Notes under the pieces: model-generated | What the model was told of the DNA's origin: nothing | Databases searched by the model: none | What the model saw: the letters and a program-made list of their open reading frames with translations, nothing else | Shown: one piece after another, positions 40,406-48,787 of the stretch | How positions within the stretch are numbered: the stretch's first letter is position 1 | Layout: every line of letters begins with the position of its first letter | Assembly (NCBI RefSeq): GCF_021555175.1 | Contig: NZ_JAKGRW010000042.1 | Coordinates: 1-60,282, forward strand | Direction: 5' to 3' | Length of the DNA stretch: 60,282 bases | DNA from: Nocardioides alcanivorans | Lineage (GTDB): Bacteria; Actinomycetota; Actinomycetes; Propionibacteriales; Nocardioidaceae | Program-made: the position numbers and the translations under genes

Positions 40406-41533
40406 TCAGACGGCGGTGACGAGCAGGTCGAGGCAACCCGCCTCGACTGCTCGGTGCCGGTGCTGGTCAGGGGTGCCGGCGGTCGAGGCAGTGGCCCGGG
40501 CCCGGCGGAAGAACAGGTGGGCGTCGTGTTCCCACGTGAAGCCGATGCCGCCGGAGACCTGGATCAGGGTCCGGGACGCGGCGTGGAACGCGGTGGCTGC
40601 CTCGCCGCGCGCGAGCAACGACACGGCGAGGGCGGTGTCGGCCCGCTGACCGTCGGCAGCGGCCGCACCAGCCGCAACGAGAGCTCGGGCGGCAACCACC
40701 TCGAGTGCGGTGTTGGAGCAGTGGTGCTGGATCGCCTGGTAGGTGCCGATCAGTTGACCGAACTGGCTACGGACGCCTGCGTAGTCGACCATCTCGGCCA
40801 GACAACCCTCTGCGCCGCCGACCTGCTCGGCCGCGAGCAGCAGCCGGGCCACCACGAAGTGCCGGAGCAGCGCCTCCAGATCACCCGGTGCAGTCAGCAA
40901 CAGGGCGGGGGCGTCCTCGACGACCACGTGGGCCAACCGAGCGGTGAGGTCGGCGACGGGAAGCTCATCGCGGCCGGTGCTGGAGTTCTCCAGCCGGACC
41001 AGCGCGATGGCCGGACCCTCGGCCGCCCGCACCCGAGCCACGACGAGGTCGGCGACCGCGCCGTGGGTGACGGAGGCGAGACGACCGCTCACCTTCGCGT
41101 CGACGTACTCCGCGCAGTCACCGTCCTCGACGTGACTGAATCCGGCAACGGCCTCGCCGGTGAGGAAGCGTTCGACGTCGACCGTCCACTCCGGTCCGGC
41201 CGCCTCGGGCTCGGCCCCGGCGAGGGCCCAACCGAGCAGTGCGGTGGCGCGGATCGGGCCGGGAGTCAGAGCGACGCCACACTCCTCGACGGCCGCCACC
41301 AGGTGCTGCACACCCAGGCCGAGGCCTCCCCACTCCTCCGGAGTGGCCATCGCGGCCAGACCGAGCTGCTCGGCGAGCCTGCGCCACTCGGCTCTGTCGA
41401 AACCGTCGTGCTCGAGCTCGCCACCGGCATCGGCGTCACGCAACCGGCGAGCGCCCTCCGCCGCAGGGCCCGCCGCGAAGTAGTCGCGCAGCGCGCCGCG
41501 GACCTCGTCAGGGGTCAGTTCGTCGTCGGTCAT
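40406..41533 (-). CDS. Acyl-CoA dehydrogenase 2 (short, divergent)
   Basis: A 375-residue acyl-CoA dehydrogenase-fold protein, frame intact. It has MATPEEWGGLGLGVQHLVAA, a weak central region in place of the usual TEPxAGSD loop, then RSQFGQLIGTYQAIQHHCSN and SGGIGFTWEHDAHLFFRRA. This form resembles the degenerate partner of heteromeric dehydrogenases from sterol-type pathways, so it may pair with dehydrogenase 3. The ATG at 41531-41533 overlaps the CoA ligase stop. Confidence 0.87.
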   Translation of the reverse strand: MTDDELTPDEVRGALRDYFAAGPAAEGARRLRDADAGGELEHDGFDRAEWRRLAEQLGLAAMATPEEWGGLGLGVQHLVAAVEECGVALTPGPIRATALLGWALAGAEPEAAGPEWTVDVERFLTGEAVAGFSHVEDGDCAEYVDAKVSGRLASVTHGAVADLVVARVRAAEGPAIALVRLENSSTGRDELPVADLTARLAHVVVEDAPALLLTAPGDLEALLRHFVVARLLLAAEQVGGAEGCLAEMVDYAGVRSQFGQLIGTYQAIQHHCSNTALEVVAARALVAAGAAAADGQRADTALAVSLLARGEAATAFHAASRTLIQVSGGIGFTWEHDAHLFFRRARATASTAGTPDQHRHRAVEAGCLDLLVTAV

Positions 41534-43060
41534 GTCGTCACCTTCAGGACTTCGGGCAGCGTGGATCGGGTGATCTTGCCGGTGGCGGTCTTCGGCAGCT
41601 CCGTCAGGAAGACCACCGTGCGCGGCACCTTGTATCCGGCCAGCCGGGCCCGGCAGTGAGCCATGACCGTGGCCGCGTCGAGCTCCGGGGTACGGGCCAC
41701 GACGGCGGCGCACACGCGTTGACCCCACCGTTCGTCCGGAGCAGCGAAGACCACCGACTCGAGGATCTCGGGGAGCTCTGCGAGCACCTGCTCGACCTCA
41801 CCGGGGTGCACGTTCTCCCCACCGGTGATGATCATGTCGTCGGAGCGGCCTTCGATGTAGATGTAGCCGTCGGCGTCCATCCGCCCGACGTCACGGGTGT
41901 TGACCCACCCGTCGACGAAGACGCGGCGGGACTGTTCCGGCCGGTTGATGTACTCGTGTGCCATGAAGGGGGTGCGGAACCAGAGCTCCCCGACTCGCCG
42001 GGGCCGACCAGCGCGCCGGTGAGCATGTCGCGCACCTGCGCCTCCACACCCACGGTGCACCTGCCCGCCGAGCCGAGACGTTCACTGTGCTCGCCCTCGA
42101 GGATGTGGTCCTCGGGCGCGAGGTAGGTGACGACACCGCCGGCCTCCGTCATGCCGAAGACCTGGCAGAACTCGCTGTCGAAGACCTCCATCGCCTCACG
42201 GAGCATCGCCACCGTGATCGGAGAGGCGCCGTAGGCAAGGTGCCGGAACGACGAGATGTCTGCGGGCTCCGCCTTCAACTGGTCGATGAGGATGCGGATC
42301 AGCGTCGGCACGAAGACCGCGTGGGTGATCTTCTGCTCCGACAGGGCCCGCACGATGCCCGCCGGCGACGCGTCCGCGACGTAGACCTGCCGCGAGCCGT
42401 AGAGCAGGCCGTACTGCACCCAGTAGGCGCCGGCCAGGTGGAAGACCGGCGGCACGATGAGCAGTCGGGACTCGGGATCGAACCCGTGGACCACCGGCGT
42501 GGTGGCGCCGATCTCCACGCCCAGGCGGTCGTAGGGAACCGCCTTGGGCGCACCGGTGGAGCCGGACGTGAAGAACACCATGGCCACGTCCTCGGCGTGC
42601 GGCTCCCGTGGCGCCACCGGGTCACGGTCGGACCACGGGGTCGCCGTCGTCTGGTCGATGACCTCGACGCGGATGCTGTCGCCCGCGACCACTTGCGCTC
42701 GCTCGGCGAAGTCGGCACTCGTGAAGATGTGGGTGACTCCCACCTCCCGGCAGCACGCCACCAGGTCGGCGTCGGGAAGCCGCCAGTTGAGGCCCACCAG
42801 CGCGGATCGCTGGCGGAGTGCGCCCATGAGGGTCACGGCATAGCCGACGTCGTTCGCACCGAAGAACGCGACCTTCGAACCCGCTCCCCGGTCTCCGCAA
42901 TGATGCTGGCGCAGCGTCCGGCTGCGAGGTCGAGCTGCGACCAGGTCATCTCGACGGCGAGTCCCGAGATGGCGACGGCGTCGGGACGCTCCGCAGCGTG
43001 CTTGCGCAGGGCCTCGTCGATCGTCGTCTCCGGCCATTCCCGCTCCGGAGCTCCGCTCAC
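41530..43060 (-). CDS. AMP-forming acyl-CoA ligase (frame broken by two apparent indels)
   Basis: About 510 residues after repair. The P-loop is VFFTSGSTGAPKAVPYD, the adenylate motif FGMTEAGGVVTYL, the hinge YIYIEGRSDDMIITGGENV, and the catalytic Lys is in LPKTATGKITRSTL. It activates a carboxylic acid with ATP and CoA, the usual entry to such a pathway. Bases are missing at C4 42886-42889 (IIAETG then GAGSKVAFFG) and near 41997-42004 (ALVGPG then RVGELWFRT). A GTG at 43058-43060 overlapping the hydrolase stop by 4 bp is my start; another GTG at 43090 is possible. Confidence 0.9.
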
Positions 43061-44232
43061 ACTGATGTCCACGACCGCTCCCTCAGCCACTCGGTGATCA
43101 CGTCGACCGCCTCCTTGAGGTACGGCGTCTGGTCCGGACCTGAGTAGTAGTGCGTCGCTCCCTCAATGATCTTGAGGGTCTTGTCGGGATGCCCCACCGC
43201 GTCGAACAGGCGCTGGGTGTGACTCGGCGTGCAGGCGTCGTCGGCGGTGTTGCCCACCACCAGTGTCGGCACGGCGAGATCCTCGGCGCAACGCGGACCG
43301 TCACCGTGGGCGTCGTCGTAGCTCCACTGGGACAGCCAACTGCGCAGCGTGCTGAACCGGGCGAGTCCGACCGGGCCCATGTTCACGATCTTCGGGTCGC
43401 CGAGGTAGCAACGCCCGGGGGTGCGGTCGTTGGGGTCGAGCGTCGCGTCGAGCCACCGCGGGTCGGCCATGGTGCCGTGCACGGTGAAGGCCCGCTCCAT
43501 GAGGGGTTCCCCCGCCTCACGCAGCGCGGCCAACTCCTCCTTGACCCAGGCCGTGATCCGACGGTTGCGGTCGATCTGGGCAGCACGGTAGCGCTCGAGG
43601 AACTCCGGCGAGTACGGCGGCTGGTTGGGGTTGTCCGGGTTGTAGAGGTCGAGCTCGGGATCACGCCGGGACGGGTCGGACTCGTCGAGGATCGAGGGGT
43701 CCATCCACTCCGTCAGGGTGCCGTGACGGCTGACATGGGCGGCCAGCAGCATCATGCCGTCGGCAGCCGGGAGGTCCAGCTGGGTGAGGTCGGGCGCCTC
43801 GCCCGCAGGAGTCTGGGTGACGGTCGCCTTCTGGGCCTGCTGCTGGTAGTAGAGCGACAACGCGCCGCCGCCGCTCCAACCGGCCAGGATGACCTTCTTG
43901 TAGCCGAGCCGCTCCTTGGCGTCCTTGATGCAGGCGCCGAGATCCTGGACGACCTTCTCCATGATCAGGGCGTAGTCGGCACCGCGGTAGCGGCTGTTGC
44001 AGTAGATGACGTGGTGGCCGGCCCGCGGCAGGGCGTTGCTCATCGGGAGGTAGGCGCCGCCGCCGATCGGGTGCATGAACACGATGACCGTGTCGGAGTC
44101 GACGTCCTTGGGTCGGAGTAGGTAGCTCTCCAGCACGACGGACTCCGTGACGCCACCGTAGGTGTCGCGGTAGGCGGAATCGTCCTCGAAGACGACGAGG
44201 TAGGGGATCCGCTCGTAGTCGTGCTTGCTCAT
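43057..44232 (-). CDS. Alpha/beta hydrolase
   Basis: A 391-residue alpha/beta-hydrolase fold, frame intact. The nucleophile elbow is ILAGWSGGGALSLYYQ (Ser at about 127), the oxyanion region VIVFMHPIGGG, and a late Asp/His pair sits in VGNTADDACTPSHTQ and EGATHYYSGP. A large lid-like insertion spans residues about 150-280. It may hydrolyse a ring-cleavage product, lactone or thioester. It overlaps its neighbours by 4 bp on both sides (44229-44232 and 43057-43060). Confidence 0.85.
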   Translation of the reverse strand: MSKHDYERIPYLVVFEDDSAYRDTYGGVTESVVLESYLLRPKDVDSDTVIVFMHPIGGGAYLPMSNALPRAGHHVIYCNSRYRGADYALIMEKVVQDLGACIKDAKERLGYKKVILAGWSGGGALSLYYQQQAQKATVTQTPAGEAPDLTQLDLPAADGMMLLAAHVSRHGTLTEWMDPSILDESDPSRRDPELDLYNPDNPNQPPYSPEFLERYRAAQIDRNRRITAWVKEELAALREAGEPLMERAFTVHGTMADPRWLDATLDPNDRTPGRCYLGDPKIVNMGPVGLARFSTLRSWLSQWSYDDAHGDGPRCAEDLAVPTLVVGNTADDACTPSHTQRLFDAVGHPDKTLKIIEGATHYYSGPDQTPYLKEAVDVITEWLRERSWTSV

Positions 44233-45337
44233 ACCCGGACCTCCTCGGCGACATCGGCCTGCACGGCGTTGCTCATCACGGGGGTGGCGGTGAGCCGACG
44301 ACGGGTGTCGATGGCGATGACCTTCCACTCCACGCGCTTGTCCTCGTCGTGGCGACGGCGAGCACGCTCGCGGGCCCGCTCCGGGATGCCGTGGTGCAGG
44401 CCCTGCGGCGCGTGACCGATCAGGCCGGCCGGCATGTCCACGCCGAAGACGCTGCCGCCGTGGTAGAAGGCGATCTCGTCGTAGTCGACGTTGCGGTGGT
44501 ACCACGGGATGCGCTCCACACCCGGCTTGCCCTCGGCCGGGCGGGGCAGGAAGTTCATCACGTAGACCCCGGTGGCCTGCATGAACAGATGCACCGTCGG
44601 CGGCAGGTGCACGTCGTCGGACCCGAGCACGTCGTAGTCCTCGATGTTGTAGGTGAAGGGGAAGTTGTCGCCCTTCCATCCTTCGACGTCGAGGGGTGGA
44701 ACTTGTAGAAGAGCTTGGTCAGCCCCTCCCGCTGCCGGAACCGCACCTCGTACTCGTCGCGACCGTCCTCCGCGAACGCTTCCGCCTCGGGGACGGTGAT
44801 CAGCGACGAGTCGAACGGGAAGAAGCGGCCCAGGTAGGCGTCCTGCGGGATCCGGAAGTCTTCGGCCGCCTCGATGATCAACAGGTGCGAACGATCGCTG
44901 GGCACCTGGCGGTGGGTGCAGGCCTTGGGGATGTAGACGTAGTCGCCGGCGCGGTAGGGCAGCCGACCGAACTCGGTCTCGAAGTAACCGGTGCCCTGGT
45001 GCACGAAGATCAGCTCGTCGCCGTCGACGTTGCGGGTCCAGAAGGGAGCGGCCTCGGCCCGCTTGCTCAACGAGATCCTGCAGTCCTCGTTGTAGAACAT
45101 GAGGAGCGGCTCGCCGGCCGGGTCGTGCTCGTCGGTCGGCGAGAGCGCGAACGTGTCGGTGTCCACCCCGCCGAGGTCCCCCTCGAGGCGGAACTTGGTG
45201 GGGTCGTTCTTGCGGTAGAGATGAGCGGCGCGTCCGGAGAATCCGAAGCGGCCGAGTTCGTCGTCCTTGAGTGCACCGACATCTCGGTGGATCCGGCGCG
45301 GGGTGTTGCCGCTGCGGAGCTGCACGAAGGATTCCAT
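44229..45337 (-). CDS. Homogentisate 1,2-dioxygenase-like ring-cleavage enzyme (frame broken by an apparent indel)
   Basis: About 369 residues after repair, a bicupin with the homogentisate-dioxygenase pattern: FFPFDSSLITVP, then WYHRNVDYDEIAFYHGG and GLHHGIPERARERA. The His of HRN, the following Glu and the His of LHHG match the iron-ligand layout of HmgA. It is shorter than classical HmgA, and no fumarylacetoacetase or maleylacetoacetate isomerase is nearby, so the substrate may be a different hydroquinone-type acid. A C is missing at G4 44693-44696 (FYKFHP then LDVEGWKGD). The ATG at 45335-45337 has GAGGAG-type bases upstream. Confidence 0.82.
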
Positions 45338-45363
45338 GGTGGTTCTCCTCACTGACTGGGCGT

Positions 45364-46565
45364 CTACTTGGGGGACGGGGCAGGCCGAGACCCCGTTGGG
45401 CGATGACGTTGAGCTGGATCTCGTCGGTGCCGCCTGCGATGTGGAGAGCAGGCACGCCGAGGATGAATTCGGACCAGGCGAAGGAGTCCTTCTCACCGTG
45501 GTCGGTGAAGGCACTCTCCCCCAGAACGGCCTCGGCGAGATCGGCGATCTCATCGGCGGCACGGGCCATCAGCATCTTGAGCACGGAGCCGGAGATCGGC
45601 TCGAGCTGGTGGGTCCAGGCCCCGGGCGTGAGACCGGCGGCTGCCCGCAGTGCGGTGACGGCAGCCACGCACCGGGCCACCTGCGGCGCCAGGACCGGGT
45701 CGGCCTCCGCACCGAGTCGACGTACCAAGGTGTGGAGCCGCTCCAGCACGTACGGCGTGACCGGACCGGCCGCGCCGCTCATCTTGCTGCGCTCGGATCC
45801 GAGGCTGGTGCCGGCGACTCGCCACCCCTCCCCGACCGCACCGATGCGGTGGGAGTCGGGGACCCGGACCTCGTCGAGGAAGACCTCGTTGAAGGCGGCG
45901 CCACCCGTCATCTGACGGATCGGCCGGACGGTGACTCCGGGCGCGTGCATGTCCACGAGGAACATGGTGAGTCCAGCGTGCTTCTGGGCAGACGGATCGG
46001 TGCGGACGAGCGCCTCACCGACGTCGGCGAGGTGGGCCATCGACGTCCAGACCTTCTGGCCGGTGATCACCCAGTCGTCCCCGTCGCGCACCGCCTTGGC
46101 AGTGACCCCGGCGAGGTCGGAGCCCGCGCCGGGTTCGGAGAACAGTTGGCAGCCCACGGTCTCGGCCCGGTAGAGCCGGGTGAGCTCTCGGCGTCGCAGC
46201 TCCGGGCTGGCGTGGTGGAGCAGTGCCGGACCGACGATGTTGAGCCCGACGAAGAGCAGTTCCCGGGAGGGGAAGCCCATGTCGTCGAGGACGTCGTCGA
46301 GGACGTCGTCGTGTGCCGGCGTCAGCTCCATCCCACCGAACTCGCCGGTGCCGCTCGGGAAGGCGAGACCGGCGTCGTACAACGCGGCCTGGAACCTCCG
46401 GGCCCGGGCGACCTCTTCCTCGTGGCCGTCACGGAGCTCCTCCACCGAGGCGATCCGGTCGTCGACCTCGGTGACGTCGTCCGACTCGGCGAACTCCGCG
46501 ACAAGGGGTTGCAGGCGTTGCCGCAACTCCTCCGCGAACGCCACGAGCGGCTGGTCGTCGGTCAT
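45364..46565 (-). CDS. Acyl-CoA dehydrogenase 3 (frame broken at the last codons)
   Basis: About 400 residues after repair. It has GEFGGMELTPAHDD, the flavin loop LFSEPGAGSDLAGVTAKA, KVWTSMAHLADVGEAL, SLGSERSKMSG and the C-terminal GGTDEIQLNVIAQRGLGLPRP. Loss of one C in the G5 run 45370-45374 hides the stop; restoring it ends the protein PRPPK at 45364. Otherwise the frame would run into the dioxygenase gene, a false fusion. It likely partners dehydrogenase 2. The ATG at 46563-46565 overlaps the HpaB-like gene by 4 bp. Confidence 0.9.
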
Positions 46566-47938
46566 GCCAGACCAGCGAGATCCAGGGCCAGCTTCTTGGC
46601 CTTGTCCATGTCGTAGTGCTTGCGGGCGACCAGCCGCTGGGCGAAGAGACCGCCGCCGGACTGGATCATGGTCACCTGCTGCCAGCCGCCGTAGGCGTCG
46701 GCGGTGAAGTCACGGATCGCGTGGAAGAGCCGGGTGCGGTACTCACCGCTGATGCCCTCCTTGGTCGCCATGTACTTCTCGATGTAGGGACCGACCTCGT
46801 CGTTCTCGAGGTCGGCGATCGAGGGCGCGGTGACGATGGACCCACCACCGATGTCGTGGACGTGGCGCACCATCAGGCTGTATTCGGAAGCCGCGTAGTG
46901 CTTGGCGGCATTGGTGAAGAGCTCACTCGGGAAGTACCAGCCCTCCGCAGTCGGCTCGGCATTGGCGATGGCCGCTTCGAGCCCGGCGCGGGTGAGGGTC
47001 GCATAGATGACCATCTCGGCGATCTTCTCGCGGATGTGATGGATCTTCTCGGTGCCGTTCGCCTCGGCGATGAGCTCGGCGAGGCCAACGAGGGTGTCAC
47101 CGAACTCGGCCATGTGGGCAGTGCCCCCGAGGCGCTCCCACAGGCCGAGCGAGTGGGCGAACGTCGCGGAGTGCTTGACCTCGCCGGCGAGGAAGATCCG
47201 CTCGTTGGGCACGAAGACGTCGTCGAGGATGATGAAGCCCTCGGGCATGTTGTGCTGGCTGCTCGCCGGGAAGTCCTCGATCCGCTCGCGCGGGGCGTAG
47301 CTGGTGTTGACGATCTTCACCCCGGGAGCGTTGACCGGGATGGCGCAGGCGACCGCGTAGTCCTCCTCGCCCTCCTTCATGTTCTTGGTCGGCATCACCA
47401 CGAGCTCGTGGCTGATCGATGCCGAGGAGATGTGGAGCTTCGCACCGCGCACGACGATGCCGTCGGGGCGGCGCTCGACGATCCGGGTGTAGACGTCGGG
47501 GTCCTCCTGCTTGCCCGGCGAGAGTCGCCGGTCGCCCTTCGCGTCGGTGATCGCCTGCACACAGCGCAGGTCGTTGACGCGGCAGTACTCGAAGTACTTC
47601 TCGATCCGCTCGGCGTGCTCCGGCAGGTCCTTGCGCATCCGCGCAGCGGCGGTGAGGAGCGCGAGGAGACCCTGGCTGGTGGTCACGGTGACCATGTCCC
47701 AGTGGAGGAGCTCGTCGATGATCTCGCGCAGCTCGTCCTTGCTGTGCGGGATGCGGAAGTAGTCACCGCTGGCGTCGTCGCCGGACTTGTAGTGCTGCTC
47801 GTAGCCGTCGCCGACAAGCTTCACGGCCTGGGCGAACTGGGGGTGCTCGGCGAGGTCCTTGATCTCCTCGCCCTCGGCGAAGATGCGCCGCCCGTCATCC
47901 AGCGAAGCCAGGTATTCAGCCCTGCTCATCATTGCCAT
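46562..47938 (-). CDS. 4-hydroxyphenylacetate 3-hydroxylase (HpaB)-family flavoprotein
   Basis: A 458-residue member of the HpaB/4-hydroxybutyryl-CoA dehydratase family, frame intact. It reads LRCVQAITDAKGDRRLSP, then VERRPDGIVVRGAKLHIS, both very close to the dehydratase branch, and FVPNERIFLAGEVK. The dehydratase's C-terminal Fe-S ligands (H-x6-C) are not seen: that region reads WERLGGTAHMAEFG. I therefore favour a flavin-dependent hydroxylase or dehydratase variant without the cluster. It is the first gene of the 12-gene operon. The ATG at 47936-47938 follows a GAGGAG ribosome site; another ATG 15 bases upstream lacks such spacing. Confidence 0.82.
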   Translation of the reverse strand: MAMMSRAEYLASLDDGRRIFAEGEEIKDLAEHPQFAQAVKLVGDGYEQHYKSGDDASGDYFRIPHSKDELREIIDELLHWDMVTVTTSQGLLALLTAAARMRKDLPEHAERIEKYFEYCRVNDLRCVQAITDAKGDRRLSPGKQEDPDVYTRIVERRPDGIVVRGAKLHISSASISHELVVMPTKNMKEGEEDYAVACAIPVNAPGVKIVNTSYAPRERIEDFPASSQHNMPEGFIILDDVFVPNERIFLAGEVKHSATFAHSLGLWERLGGTAHMAEFGDTLVGLAELIAEANGTEKIHHIREKIAEMVIYATLTRAGLEAAIANAEPTAEGWYFPSELFTNAAKHYAASEYSLMVRHVHDIGGGSIVTAPSIADLENDEVGPYIEKYMATKEGISGEYRTRLFHAIRDFTADAYGGWQQVTMIQSGGGLFAQRLVARKHYDMDKAKKLALDLAGLA

Positions 47939-47979
47939 GTGCTCTCTCCTCAAGTTCTGGGTCTTCCTCGAACGATGTT

Positions 47980-47996
47980 TCTGATGTTAGATTCAG
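47980..47996 (-). promoter_or_regulatory. Candidate TetR operator between the catabolic operon and tetR (site C)
   Basis: The minus strand reads CTGAATCTAACATCAGA, differing from site B at one position. On the plus side it continues into two further ATTCAG-type units (to 48006), giving a short direct repeat AGATTCAG-ATTCAG-ATTC. It lies 42 bases upstream of the first operon start (47938) and 141 bases before the tetR start, well placed to control both. Confidence 0.65.
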
Positions 47997-48136
47997 ATTC
48001 AGATTCTGGCAAGGCCCGAATTGCGGGCAGCACGGAGGACGGACGAAGATGCAGCAGGCAAGCAACTGCTGGGCGGACCGCCACGCGTGGCGTCACACCG
48101 GCACTCGACTGGGCACGACGGAAGGGGGCGGACCGC

Positions 48137-48745
48137 ATGGCAGCAACGCGCAAGGGTCAGCGCACCGAAGCCGCATTTCTCAACGCTGCACGCCAGACGT
48201 TTGCGGAGAACGGGTACTTCAACACGAAGATCTCGGACATCGCTGCAGCGGCTGGACGCTCGACGGGCTCGTTCTACAACTACTACGACAACAAGGAGCA
48301 GCTCCTGGTCGCGCTGCTCGAGGAGTTCACGACGGAGATCGTCGAGGCCTCCGCGCTGCCCAGGGCGCACGATCCGGCCGAGGGGGTGCGCTCCGCCGTC
48401 ACGGCCTACTGGAACAGCTACAAGAAGTACCTTCCGGAGATGATCGGCCTCTTCCAGATGTCGATGATGGACGACGAGTTCCAGCAACGGTGGCGCGAGA
48501 ACCGCGCCCAGGGCATCCGGCAGATCCTCGTCGGGCTCCAGGCAGCCGACCGTTCCGGTCAGCAGATCAGGCTCCCGCTCGACCTGCTCGCCTCAGCGCT
48601 GGTCTGCACGTTGGAGTCGTTCTGCTGGACCTGGCTGGCCGCGGGCGGCGATCTCGGAGTCGAGGCGCCCGATGACGAAGCAGCGATCGACACCCTCAGC
48701 GCCATCTGGTACCGCACCGTGTACGGCGCTTCCCCAACCGGCTGA
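48137..48745 (+). CDS. TetR family transcriptional regulator
   Basis: A 202-residue TetR-type repressor. The N-terminal helix-turn-helix is AARQTFAENGYFNTKISDIAAAAGRSTGSFYNYY (residues about 17-50), with the usual YYDNKEQLL after it. The C-terminal ligand domain (about 70-195) is not assignable; proteins of this type in beta-oxidation clusters often bind acyl-CoAs. The ATG at 48137 gives the standard start; the open frame runs further upstream but crosses the operator. It is divergent from the 12-gene operon and followed by the CoA-transferase gene after 42 bases. Confidence 0.92.
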   Translation: MAATRKGQRTEAAFLNAARQTFAENGYFNTKISDIAAAAGRSTGSFYNYYDNKEQLLVALLEEFTTEIVEASALPRAHDPAEGVRSAVTAYWNSYKKYLPEMIGLFQMSMMDDEFQQRWRENRAQGIRQILVGLQAADRSGQQIRLPLDLLASALVCTLESFCWTWLAAGGDLGVEAPDDEAAIDTLSAIWYRTVYGASPTG

Positions 48746-48787
48746 GGCACCCTCGTGCCTCGCCCCCGATCACCGTGGAGGTGTGGC

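Noticed and set aside
44229..46565. A natural fusion of acyl-CoA dehydrogenase 3 with the dioxygenase-like protein
   Set aside because: The continuous frame exists only because the G5 run at 45370-45374 hides the dehydrogenase stop; the dioxygenase has its own start and ribosome site in another frame.
46562..47938. Annotation as true 4-hydroxybutyryl-CoA dehydratase
   Set aside because: The late Fe-S ligand motif is not present, and the gene set is not that of 4-hydroxybutyrate fermentation.
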